A program made the position numbers and the translations under genes. DNA of 64,000 nt from Hymenobacter sp. BT18 (GTDB lineage Bacteria; Bacteroidota; Bacteroidia; Cytophagales; Hymenobacteraceae), in the NCBI RefSeq assembly GCF_012273015.1, contig NZ_CP050954.1:3822001-3886000 (forward strand), written 5' to 3'. Under the pieces are notes generated by a model. That model was given only the letters and a program-made list of their open reading frames with translations. It was not told where the DNA came from and searched no databases. Shown here piece by piece: positions 43,037-51,664 of the stretch. Each line of letters begins with the position of its first letter. The stretch's first letter is position 1.

Positions 43037-44917
43037 TTGAAAATCCTGCCCGTCCTTTTTGTACTGCTCCTGAGCGGGGTTGTGCGTGCCGGGGCCCAAA
43101 GGCTGAGTGCCCGCACCGACAGCCTGCAGCAACTCCTGGCCAAGTCCCGGCCCGATACCAATCGGGTGCGCCTGCTCACGCTGCTGGCTTGGAACCGCAC
43201 CGACGATAATCCCCTGCTGGCCGTAGAATACGGCCAGCAAAGCCTGGCGCTGGCCCGCCAGCTGTCCTTCAAGCCGGGCGAGTGCCGGGCCCTGCTGATG
43301 ATGGGCTGGGCCTTTCTGCGCAGCGGCAACTACCCCACGGCTGTGCAAACCCATCTGCAGGCCCGCAAGCTCGCCGAGTCTATTTCCTACCAGGGCGGTA
43401 TTGTGCACGCCGATAATGGCCTGGGATATGCCCACCTCGAGCAGGGAAACTACGCCCTGGCCCTGCGCTATTTCTTTCGGGCTACGGCCCTGGCGCAGAA
43501 AATCCACGACGATGTGCTGCTGACGCCTATACCCGGTAATATTGGCTACGCCTACCTGCAAACCAACCAGCTCGACTCGGCCCTCTACTATACCCAGTGG
43601 GGCTATGCCCTCGACCAGCGGTTGCACGACTGGCACAGCGAAATCGGCGACTTATCTATTCTGGGCGACATCAAGGCCCGGCAGAACGACGAAGCCGCTG
43701 CTCGGGCTTTCTACCAGAAGTCCATTACCCGGGCCCAGGGCATGCCGGTTTCGTATGCCCTCTGCCGGTCGTACCTGGGGCTGGCTCGTTTGGCGCGCAC
43801 CCGCGGGCAGATAAATCTGGCTAGCACCTACGCGCAACAAGCCCTGCAGGCCAGCAAGAAGGGGGGGTACGCCAAAGGCGTGTCGGAGGCCAGTAGCTAC
43901 CTGGCCGCCATTTACGCAGCCCAGGGCAACAGCACCCAGGCCTACACCTTCCTGGCGGCTGCCAGCACCATTCGCGACAGTTTATTCAGCCAGGCGAAAG
44001 TGATGCAGGTGCAGGCACTCAACTTTAGCGAGCAGCTGCGGCAGCTGGAGCTCGGTGAGCAGCGCAAGCGGGCCCAGGTCGAGCTGCGTCAGCGTCTGTT
44101 GCAGGCTGCCTTGGCCGGGGTGCTGCTGCTGGCGGGGCTGGGGTACCTGCTCATCAGCCGCCGGCACCTGCGCCGGGAAGTAGAGTTTGCGGCAGAGCGG
44201 CAGCGCCTGATTCGGCAGCGCGCCGTAGCGGTGCTGGCTGCCGAAGAAAAAGAGCGCCAGCGCGTGGGAGCCGAGCTGCACGACGGGGTAGGCCAGCTAC
44301 TCAGTGCTACCAAAATGAATCTGCTGGCCCTGGAACACCGGGTGGACCTGGTAACCGCCACCCACCGGGAGCTGTTTGCCAACGCGTTGCAGTATCTGGA
44401 CGAATCGGTGCGCGAGGTGCGCAGCATTTCCCATAACCTGCTGCCAACGGCTCTGCTGCAAGCCGGCCTGATGCCAGCCGTAAAGAACTTGCTTAGCAAT
44501 ATCGCCAAGATTGATAGTCAGCTGCAGGTGCGCATGCAGGTATTTGGGGTAGAGCAAGGCCGACTGGATGTACTGGTGGAGGCCGTTCTGTTCCGGGCTA
44601 TCCAAGAAGCCATCCAGAATATTCTAAAGCACGCCCAGGCCACCGAGATTGAAGTGCAACTCATCCAGACGGAGCAGGAACTGACGGTGATGATAGAAGA
44701 TAATGGTGTCGGCTACAACGTGGCGGCCACCAGTCATCTGGCCGGCGTGGGGCTGCAGAACATTAGTACCCGGATGGCTTACCTGGGCGGCCGTGCTGAT
44801 TTTGACACGGTACCCGGCCGCGGCACCACCGTAACGCTGGTAGTACCCACCCAGCAAAGCAAAGGCCATCAACGCGAGGTTCCCGTTCACGAAGTGGGCG
44901 CAAATGCAGCCAGCTAG
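43037..44917 (+). CDS. TPR-containing membrane sensor histidine kinase (orphan)
   Basis: The product has 626 aa. A TTG start gives a signal peptide (KILPVLFVLLLSGVVRAGAQ). Five or six TPR-like repeats occupy about residues 35-320 (for example QGGIVHADNGLGYAHLEQGN). A membrane helix follows near 355-375, then a HisKA_3-type dimerisation helix with GAELHDGVGQ (His415). The HATPase_c domain has IEDNGVGYN and GVGLQNISTRMAYLGG. The layout is that of NarL-type kinases with a periplasmic TPR sensor. No response regulator is adjacent, so its partner lies elsewhere. Confidence 0.92.
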   Translation: MKILPVLFVLLLSGVVRAGAQRLSARTDSLQQLLAKSRPDTNRVRLLTLLAWNRTDDNPLLAVEYGQQSLALARQLSFKPGECRALLMMGWAFLRSGNYPTAVQTHLQARKLAESISYQGGIVHADNGLGYAHLEQGNYALALRYFFRATALAQKIHDDVLLTPIPGNIGYAYLQTNQLDSALYYTQWGYALDQRLHDWHSEIGDLSILGDIKARQNDEAAARAFYQKSITRAQGMPVSYALCRSYLGLARLARTRGQINLASTYAQQALQASKKGGYAKGVSEASSYLAAIYAAQGNSTQAYTFLAAASTIRDSLFSQAKVMQVQALNFSEQLRQLELGEQRKRAQVELRQRLLQAALAGVLLLAGLGYLLISRRHLRREVEFAAERQRLIRQRAVAVLAAEEKERQRVGAELHDGVGQLLSATKMNLLALEHRVDLVTATHRELFANALQYLDESVREVRSISHNLLPTALLQAGLMPAVKNLLSNIAKIDSQLQVRMQVFGVEQGRLDVLVEAVLFRAIQEAIQNILKHAQATEIEVQLIQTEQELTVMIEDNGVGYNVAATSHLAGVGLQNISTRMAYLGGRADFDTVPGRGTTVTLVVPTQQSKGHQREVPVHEVGANAAS

Positions 44918-45232
44918 GGAAGTACCTCTTGCGCAAAGGGGCGGCCGCCTGATACGCATGGAAATAAGGAAGCTGTAAGAGGTTTATTGACAAGGCATAA
45001 AATAGCCAACGAGTGGTATGCTTTTTCTGCTTCGGGAGTGGCAGCTGAAAGCCCTATGCAGTTCCGGCAGGTACCTGGGCATTAGAAATTTTCCCGCATT
45101 TCTCTGCCAAAAAGAGGTATATATACTTAGATGAATTAAAAAAATATTGATTTATATTAGCATTGTTCCAAAAGCAGCCGGCCCCTGGGTATTCGGCAGC
45201 GGCCTCTCATCCACACCTATTTCTGCTCTGTT

Positions 45233-45484
45233 ATGGCCTCGAAAATTCTGTCTTTCCTTTGCCATGTGCCTGGGCTTACACCCGGCGCCTTTCCCTCGGT
45301 ACCCGCACCTAAGTCGGCCGCCGAGCACCCGTCCCGCCGCTCTGGCACCCAACTACCGGCCGCCGGCCCGGTACACCGCAGCTCCACGGCCGGAGGCCAC
45401 TTTGCCGCTATTTATGAGAATGAGCGGTTTGTACGCTTTAAGTACATGCAGGAACTGGGCGGCGAAACCCCGCTTCCCGGGTAA
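45233..45484 (+). CDS. Possible small protein, 83 aa
   Basis: ATG 45233 opens an 83-codon frame. Its C-terminal part (HFAAIYENERFVRFKYMQELGG) looks like real protein, while the middle is Pro/Ala/Ser-rich. A TAGCATTG sequence near 45157-45164 could be a -7 box, and a perfect 14-bp terminator-like hairpin follows at 45508-45553. This arrangement suggests a transcribed unit, coding or not. I recognise no family. The rest of the 44918-45623 spacer, including its AT-rich part near 45100-45165, shows no further gene. Confidence 0.4.
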   Translation: MASKILSFLCHVPGLTPGAFPSVPAPKSAAEHPSRRSGTQLPAAGPVHRSSTAGGHFAAIYENERFVRFKYMQELGGETPLPG

Positions 45485-45507
45485 GCCGGCGCCTTTTATT
45501 CTCAGCG

Positions 45508-45553
45508 GCAAACGGGCCATTACGCTTCGCTTTGAAGGGAATGGCCCGTTTGC
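45508..45553 (+). terminator. Stem-loop downstream of the 83-aa ORF
   Basis: GCAAACGGGCCATT (45508-45521) pairs exactly with AATGGCCCGTTTGC (45540-45553) around an 18-nt loop. Confidence 0.6.
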
Positions 45554-45623
45554 TTAAGCCAGGGTTTGACCGCGGCGCAGGGAAATCGGCTAACTTGGGG
45601 CCGATAATCAGGTTTGTGTGCAC

Positions 45624-47642
45624 ATGATTCGATTGATAGGCAGCCTGCTGGTTTGGCTCAGCGCGGTAACCGCAGCGTGGGCGCAGGCGGCACCCTTAGG
45701 CCCGGCCAGCAACGTCTGGTATGGGGTAGTATCGCGTAGCAGTGGTCGGGCCCTGGATATTGCCAGTGCCTCGCCCGAAAATGGCAGCCGGGGTGTTCAG
45801 TGGGAATTTACCCAGGCGCAAAGTCAGCAGTGGCGCTTTACGCCCGTTACGGCCAACAGCAGCTACTACCGCATAGAAGCCCGGCACAGCGGCAAAGCCC
45901 TGACGCTAGAGGGACCTGGAGATAACGCCGCCGTCGTGCAGCAGCCTTGGTCGGGGAGCTTATACCAGCAATGGCGCATAGTGGCGGCCGGGCCCGCAGG
46001 TTCATTTCAGCTGGTGTGCCGCGGTAACGACTTCAGCCTGGCGCTGGCCGCCGCCGATAAAGCCAACGCCACCCCAGTAGTGGGCCAGCGGGCCCTGGGC
46101 CGCGCCAGCCAGCAGTGGTGGCTGTTTCCGCTGAAGCTGACCGTAGCCACGGATCAAACCGCGTTGGGCGCGCCTCAGGCATTGGGCGCAGGCGTGAACA
46201 GCGCAGGCAATGAGCTGCAGCCGGTGCTCACCCCGGACGGCCTGACCCTGTATTTCGCCCGCAACCGTTTCGCCGGCAATACCGAGGGCAACACCGAATC
46301 GGCCGATATATGGGTAAGCCGCTCCACCGATGGGGGCGAAACCTGGGGGCTGGCGCAAAGGCTGGATGTGCTGAATACTCCGCAAAACAACGGCGTAATG
46401 GCCCTTGTGGAAAGCGGCAAAGCCGTGCTGGTGCGGGGGCGCTACGAGCGGGACGGCAGCTTCCGCGACGACGGCGTGTCGCGCGCCCCGCTGGCGGGCA
46501 AGCAGGCCCTCAAGCCCGAGCCCCTCGAAATCAGCAACTACTACTCCAACGGCACCTCCACCACCTTTTTCGCCCCGGCCGATGAGAAAGTGCTGCTGCT
46601 TTCCCTGGAGCGCCCCGATGCCTACGGGGCCAACGACCTATACGTGAGCCTGCCCGCCGGCAATGGAACCTGGGGGGAGCCCCGCAACCTGGGCAACGTT
46701 ATCAACTCGCCCGGCTTCGAGTTTGCACCCTGGCTCACGCCCGATGGCCGCACGCTGTATTTCGCCTCGTATGGCCATGCCGGCTACGGCAGCTCAGATA
46801 TTTTCGTGAGTCACCGCCTTGATGACTCCTGGACGGCTTGGAGTGCGCCCCAAAACCTGGGCCCTGGCATCAACGGCCCCGGCTTCGAGGCCTATTTCCT
46901 GTTGACGCCCGATGGCAAGCAGGCGTATTTCGCCAAGGCCCGCACCCCCAACGGGCCGGCCGACATCGTCCGCACGCAAGTTGGGGTGGTGCCCCCGCCC
47001 GACAGTACTTCCGTAGCGCCGCCCGCCCCGGAATTGGCGCGTGCTACGCTTACCGGCCGCGTATTGGATGCCAAAACCCGCAAGCCCATTACCGCCGCCA
47101 TCAGAGCCGAGCGGCTGGATGGCCCCACGGCCGTGCTGGTGCAGGCCCGCAGTGAAGCCAACGGTGGCACGTTTCAGCTGTTGGTGCCCGCCGGGCGCTA
47201 CCGGGTAGCCGCCACCGCCGGCGGCTTTCTAACGGCTACCGATACGCTTACCCTGACCACCAACCAAACCCGCGACTTTCTGGTAATGCCCGCCAGCGTA
47301 GGCTCTAGGTTAGAGCTGCCTACCCTCATTTTCGCCCAAGGGAAATACACGATGCTGCCCGCCTCCTTTACGGAACTGAACCGCTTGGCCGGGACGCTGC
47401 TGGATAACCCTACGGTGAATATCCGGCTGGAAGGTCACACGGATAATGTGGGCAATGCCGCCCTGAACGTGAAGCTCTCCGAGGAGCGGGTGCAGGAAGT
47501 GAAACGCTATTTGGTGCGGCGGGGCGTGGCCGAAAACCGGATCAGCACCATCGGCTACGGGGGCTCCAAGCCACGGGCCAGCAACGAGCGGGAAGAAACC
47601 CGGCGCCTGAACCGGCGCGTAGAATTCACGATTGTGAAATAG
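45624..47642 (+). CDS. OmpA-family surface protein with ricin-type lectin and PD40 propeller
   Basis: The product has 672 aa. A signal peptide (MIRLIGSLLVWLSAVTAAWA) is followed by a ricin-B-like beta-trefoil (about 28-170, with three QQW repeats such as SQQWRFTP and YQQWRIVA). A WD40-like PD40 propeller (about 185-460) repeats LTPDGLTLYFARN-type motifs. A carboxypeptidase-regulatory-like domain (about 480-555) and a C-terminal OmpA domain (about 570-672, EGHTDNVGNAALNVKLSEER) complete the protein. It is likely anchored to peptidoglycan and could bind glycans. A terminator follows. ATG 45624 is preferred over the GTG at 45618. Confidence 0.9.
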   Translation: MIRLIGSLLVWLSAVTAAWAQAAPLGPASNVWYGVVSRSSGRALDIASASPENGSRGVQWEFTQAQSQQWRFTPVTANSSYYRIEARHSGKALTLEGPGDNAAVVQQPWSGSLYQQWRIVAAGPAGSFQLVCRGNDFSLALAAADKANATPVVGQRALGRASQQWWLFPLKLTVATDQTALGAPQALGAGVNSAGNELQPVLTPDGLTLYFARNRFAGNTEGNTESADIWVSRSTDGGETWGLAQRLDVLNTPQNNGVMALVESGKAVLVRGRYERDGSFRDDGVSRAPLAGKQALKPEPLEISNYYSNGTSTTFFAPADEKVLLLSLERPDAYGANDLYVSLPAGNGTWGEPRNLGNVINSPGFEFAPWLTPDGRTLYFASYGHAGYGSSDIFVSHRLDDSWTAWSAPQNLGPGINGPGFEAYFLLTPDGKQAYFAKARTPNGPADIVRTQVGVVPPPDSTSVAPPAPELARATLTGRVLDAKTRKPITAAIRAERLDGPTAVLVQARSEANGGTFQLLVPAGRYRVAATAGGFLTATDTLTLTTNQTRDFLVMPASVGSRLELPTLIFAQGKYTMLPASFTELNRLAGTLLDNPTVNIRLEGHTDNVGNAALNVKLSEERVQEVKRYLVRRGVAENRISTIGYGGSKPRASNEREETRRLNRRVEFTIVK

Positions 47643-47659
47643 CAGACAACGTATAGCCT

Positions 47660-47687
47660 TAGCCCGACTGCCTATTGTGTCGGGCTA
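47660..47687 (+). terminator. Terminator after the OmpA-family gene
   Basis: TAGCCCGAC (47660-47668) pairs with GTCGGGCTA (47679-47687), followed shortly by a TTTT run. Confidence 0.6.
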
Positions 47688-47727
47688 TACAGCCTTTTCC
47701 TGCTTAAGTCCCTCTTTTCTACGACTG

Positions 47728-48645
47728 ATGCGTGCTACCATTCTTCAGGAAATTTCGTTGCCCGACTTGCCTTCCGCCTCGGGGGTTGAAATAATTGGCG
47801 ACGTTGCCTACGTCATCGGCGACGATTCCCCTTTTCTCTACCAACTCGCCTCCGCTTCGCTGACTGCCGGTGCAAGGCTTACCCTGTTTGAAACGGCGCA
47901 CTTCAGCACCGGGCGCATCCCCAAGGAAATAAAGTTGGACCTGGAATGCCTCACGGCGCTGACCACCCCGGCGGGGGAAGCAGGACTTCTCGTGCTGGGC
48001 TCGGGAGCTACGGTAGCCCGTGAGCAGGGGTTCTGGGTGCCGTTACCGGGAGCATCGGGGGCAACCGCCAGCGTTTATCCACTCTCGTTAAGTGGTTTAT
48101 ATGCGGCCCTACGCCGGGAACTTCCAACGGGCATCAGCCTGAACTTAGAAGCCGCCGCCGCTAGCGCTACTGAGTTGCTGTTGTTCCAGCGGACCGTTGG
48201 CTCAGCCGCGGGTAATCTGCTGTTTCGGATGCCGCTGGCCGCTACCCTGGACTATTTACAGCACCGCGCCACTCAGTTACCCGACATCCAACGGCAGCAC
48301 TACTTGCTTCCTTCTATTGACGGAAAACCTGCGGGTTTCTCAGGCGGCACTTGGTTCGCAAACCGATTATTTATAACGGCCTCGGTGGAAGATACCCAGG
48401 ATGCCGTTCTCGACGGAGCTGTTTTAGGCTCGTTTGTAGGCATCCTCGACCTGACGAACAGAAGTGCGGACCCTCTGCCGCTGGTCTTGGCAAAACTACA
48501 GTTGCCTGATGGCATACCCTACCGGGGCAAAGTGGAAAGTGTGGCCGTACGTCGTCGGATTGCTGAGAATCGGTACGAACTGGTACTAGTAACGGATGAT
48601 GATGCCGGGGGCTCTACGGCGGTGCTGGTAGAAATACAGCTGTAG
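47728..48645 (+). CDS. DUF6929-like beta-propeller protein
   Basis: A 305-aa protein without a clear signal peptide. It opens EISLPDLPSASGVEIIGDVAY with VIGDDSPFLYQL. It continues in short strand-turn-strand units ending KVESVAVRRRIAENRYELVLVTDDDAGGSTAVLVEIQL, which looks like a propeller. The family I associate with it is DUF6929, with modest certainty; no function is established. ATG 47728 is used, since the upstream 17 codons overlap the terminator region. The 48646-48847 spacer has no supported feature. Confidence 0.78.
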   Translation: MRATILQEISLPDLPSASGVEIIGDVAYVIGDDSPFLYQLASASLTAGARLTLFETAHFSTGRIPKEIKLDLECLTALTTPAGEAGLLVLGSGATVAREQGFWVPLPGASGATASVYPLSLSGLYAALRRELPTGISLNLEAAAASATELLLFQRTVGSAAGNLLFRMPLAATLDYLQHRATQLPDIQRQHYLLPSIDGKPAGFSGGTWFANRLFITASVEDTQDAVLDGAVLGSFVGILDLTNRSADPLPLVLAKLQLPDGIPYRGKVESVAVRRRIAENRYELVLVTDDDAGGSTAVLVEIQL

Positions 48646-48847
48646 GCAGAGCGCCGCCACAAGGGGTGAGCGGCTACGGGCACTACCGCACCATCTACTC
48701 ACCCGAGTATGGCGTCGTTGTCGAAGCTCTGGCTGCCGCAGTTTCAGGGCCCTTAGCTGATGTAGCCTGGCGCCGCGTTAAACACAAAACCTTATGGCTG
48801 AAGGTTTATCTGTTTGAATTTAAAGAACTTGCCGTTGTTTGGATGCT

Positions 48848-49921
48848 TCAGGAGTTACGCCGCCAGATAAAGCCGTCCAGCACATAGTGGGTAGCTTGTG
48901 GCAGCGCCAATAAGGGCACCAGCAGGCTGAGGGCCAACGAATCGGACACGGGGGGCAGCTGCTGAAAAAGGCCGAACGCTCCCGCATGCTCGCGCCACAC
49001 CAGGCCGTCCCAGATGCCTTCTTCCAGGTAAGCCAGCCCAAACAATAGTCCCAGCGCTAGGGCTATACCGTAGCGGCGCTGCCACCAGCTTTGGGCCCTG
49101 GCAGGCGTGTGGGAGGCTGGCTGGCTGGTAGCCCAGATAAGCGCTAGGTACGGAATGCCGTGTGCCACCACATTGAGCAGGGTGAAAGCCAGGTCGCCGT
49201 TGAAGAGCACGATACCGACGTACCACGAAGCCGCCGTACCCAATAGCAGCAGATTGCGCGGCCGGTTGAATTGCCGGGTGTGGTGCCACCGGCGGATTTC
49301 CTTCACCAGATACGCTACCAGCAACGCGACATACAGCGCGGTCAGTAGCCCGCGCGCCGCTGGCCAGTCGTACTGCACAAAGTCGCTGGTCACAAACCAG
49401 TTGAAGTTACGGGGGGGCGACAGATGCCACCAAAGCAACGGGTAAAGCGTGGCCGCATACACCAGCACCGTATCGAGGCGGCGGCTGAAGAGTGAAGTGG
49501 TTTCGTGGCGGGAATAGAGGCGCAGGAATCCGTACTGCTGCCGTACGAAATGGAAAACGGCCGCGTATGCCAGCACCCGCCAAAACCACAACCCCGCCAC
49601 CCAATGCAGTGCCACGCCTGTTGCGTAGCAGGTCAGTGGCACCAACCAGAGCAGCGTACGGAAGCGCCGCCGCCGTACCGGGTCGAAGTAGGTGCGAAAC
49701 AGGGTGCTGTAAACGTGGGCCACGTCAATAAACACTACCAGGATTACCCAGGCCCACACAGGCATCTGGGCAGACGTGCGAAAAACGGGCGGCACGAGCA
49801 CCACGGCCAGCAATGCCAGAAACGGCGGCCCCAGAATCCAGAGCCCATCAAACGCCGCCGACCGAATCCAGGGCTGGCGGCTGGCAGCTGGGGCTTTAGG
49901 TGTCAGGAGGGCTGATTTCAT
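48848..49921 (-). CDS. Polytopic membrane protein, last gene of the polyamine-like operon
   Basis: A 357-aa protein with about eight to ten hydrophobic helices (for example LLWLVPLTCYATGVALHWVA and YGIALALGLLFGLAYLEEG) and several His/Trp-rich loops. I recognise no family. Its ATG (49919-49921) overlaps the TGA of the FAD-dependent gene by four bases, which indicates translational coupling. It could transport or present the product of the operon. Candidate ligands include His residues in VFIDVAHVYSTLF and VLDGF motifs, but this is only suggestive. Confidence 0.75.
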   Translation of the reverse strand: MKSALLTPKAPAASRQPWIRSAAFDGLWILGPPFLALLAVVLVPPVFRTSAQMPVWAWVILVVFIDVAHVYSTLFRTYFDPVRRRRFRTLLWLVPLTCYATGVALHWVAGLWFWRVLAYAAVFHFVRQQYGFLRLYSRHETTSLFSRRLDTVLVYAATLYPLLWWHLSPPRNFNWFVTSDFVQYDWPAARGLLTALYVALLVAYLVKEIRRWHHTRQFNRPRNLLLLGTAASWYVGIVLFNGDLAFTLLNVVAHGIPYLALIWATSQPASHTPARAQSWWQRRYGIALALGLLFGLAYLEEGIWDGLVWREHAGAFGLFQQLPPVSDSLALSLLVPLLALPQATHYVLDGFIWRRNS

Positions 49922-51588
49922 ACGGCAGCTAGCATTTCGCGGGTGGCGCGTAGCCCTTGGTAGAAGGCTTCCTCGAAGATAGACATGCCACTGTAATCGG
50001 AGTGAGCAAAGAAAATGCGTTGCCGCAAAGGCTGAGCGAGAGCAGCCCGTTCGGGGCCCCACAGGAAACCCGGAATAGGCGCAACCATGCCGTGACCCCA
50101 TACCCAGACTTCCACGCGCTGCACGTAAGGAGTAGCGCCAGGGTGCAGGTGCTCCAGCTCGGCCAGAACGCGGGGCAGCCACTCGGCGTAGGTGGTCTGG
50201 TAGGCTTGGCGGCGCGCCACATCAGGCGGCGCGTCGGAAAGAGGCCAGTATACCGTAATTACCTTGGGCCCGTCGGCGGAAAGGCTGAGGTGCTGATGAT
50301 TAGCATTCACATAGCCCACCGAAGCTCCCCCATAGCCTACATTGTCCCAGCTCAATGGCTGGCCGGGGCCCTGCGGCAATCCAGTAACGGTGAGGTTGGC
50401 TACCAACCATGGCGCATGATGCAGTGGCTGTGCGGGGTGCACGGCGCCCTGTACGCCGGCCAGTAAGCGTTGCGCCACAAACTGTGGAACGGCCAGCAGT
50501 ACCTGCCGTGCCCGAATGCGCACGGTGCGCTGAGCTGCTGCATTGTAGGCCAGCACTTCTACCCCTGTCGGCGTTTCCTGCAGCTGGCAGGCCACGATGC
50601 GCGATAAAATAGTGCCCTGGCCCTGCTGGCGGAGCTGTTCAACCAAAAAACCATTGCCTTCCGGCCACGCTAGCACATCGGCGGCGGTGGCATTGTGGGC
50701 GCGACCTTTGCGGGCGGCGAAGTAGTGCAGCCCTGCCCACGCCGACACCTGCGCCGCCGTGGCCCCGTAGTCGTCCCGGCAGCTGTAGTCGAGGTACCAG
50801 CGCAAGTAAGGCGACGTGAAGCCTTCCTGATCGAGGTAGGCGGCAAAGCTTTGCTGGTCAAGGCGGCGGAACTGCGCATCGGTGGAGGAGTGGTCGAGCG
50901 GAATGGCAAAGGCGTCGCGTCCGTCGGTGCCCCGGGCCTGCTTCAACTCGCCAATAAGCTGGAAGAAACGCGCAATCTGAGCCCGGTCGGCGGCCGGGAC
51001 GCCCACCTCCGGTACTAGTCCCTGTTGCCAGTGGCCATTCAGCAGCAGCCGTTCTTCGGGGTCGTGGCAAAGGTGGTACTCATTGTAGATGGGTAGGCCG
51101 GAAGTACCATCGAAGCCCGTAACCACCCCCGATTCTCGAAGAAAACCCAGTAAGTCGTGGTTGCGCGCATCGGGTACGGGCAGGTAATGAGCGCCCCACG
51201 GGTAGGCCGAAACCTGATTCTGGCCGCTGGCTGCGTTGCCACCGGTCCGGGCTTCCAGCTCCAGTAGTAGCGGCTCGTGGCCGTGCCGGGCTAGCTCGCG
51301 CCGGGCCGCTAAGCCGGCCACGCCGCCGCCCACAATCAGGAGGTCAGTGCTTAGCTCCTGGCTGGGAGCAGGCAAGCGGCCGGGCGTCCGCAGCAAGTGC
51401 CCCACGGCATGGTCGGCACCCCGCAAGCCGCCCTGGATGTGGTTGGTGGCGGAGCCGGCCGGGCTGCAGCTTTCCAACAGCACACCTGGCCCCAGCACCA
51501 GCCCCGCCACCCCCACGCCCGTTCGTGCCAGGAATTCCCGACGGCTAGGGTTAGTTAGGCTGGACGAGGGGGAGGGCTTGGGCGGCAT
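49918..51588 (-). CDS. FAD-dependent amine-oxidase-like protein with Tat/lipoprotein-type signal
   Basis: The product has 556 aa. Its N-terminus contains a twin-arginine-type SRREFLARTGVGVAGLVLG followed by a lipobox-like LLESC. The FAD-binding motif is LLIVGGGVAGLAARRELARHG with LELEARTGGNA, and the C-terminal FAD contact is HSDYSGMSIFEEAFYQG. The overall plan is that of flavin amine oxidases or desaturases. It probably acts on the periplasmic face, and a polyamine-like substrate is an inference from its operon. The gene follows the aminopropyltransferase by 76 bp and overlaps the next gene. Confidence 0.85.
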   Translation of the reverse strand: MPPKPSPSSSLTNPSRREFLARTGVGVAGLVLGPGVLLESCSPAGSATNHIQGGLRGADHAVGHLLRTPGRLPAPSQELSTDLLIVGGGVAGLAARRELARHGHEPLLLELEARTGGNAASGQNQVSAYPWGAHYLPVPDARNHDLLGFLRESGVVTGFDGTSGLPIYNEYHLCHDPEERLLLNGHWQQGLVPEVGVPAADRAQIARFFQLIGELKQARGTDGRDAFAIPLDHSSTDAQFRRLDQQSFAAYLDQEGFTSPYLRWYLDYSCRDDYGATAAQVSAWAGLHYFAARKGRAHNATAADVLAWPEGNGFLVEQLRQQGQGTILSRIVACQLQETPTGVEVLAYNAAAQRTVRIRARQVLLAVPQFVAQRLLAGVQGAVHPAQPLHHAPWLVANLTVTGLPQGPGQPLSWDNVGYGGASVGYVNANHQHLSLSADGPKVITVYWPLSDAPPDVARRQAYQTTYAEWLPRVLAELEHLHPGATPYVQRVEVWVWGHGMVAPIPGFLWGPERAALAQPLRQRIFFAHSDYSGMSIFEEAFYQGLRATREMLAAV

Positions 51589-51664
51589 CGTATAAGAAGG
51601 TAATCTGAAAAGGCTGCCCTGCCGGGGCGCAGCCAAAGTATGACGGAACTATCTAGCAGTCTGA

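Noticed and set aside
48666..48887. 73-codon ORF after the DUF6929-like gene
   Set aside because: It overlaps the end of the convergent membrane-protein gene and has no recognisable features or terminator of its own.
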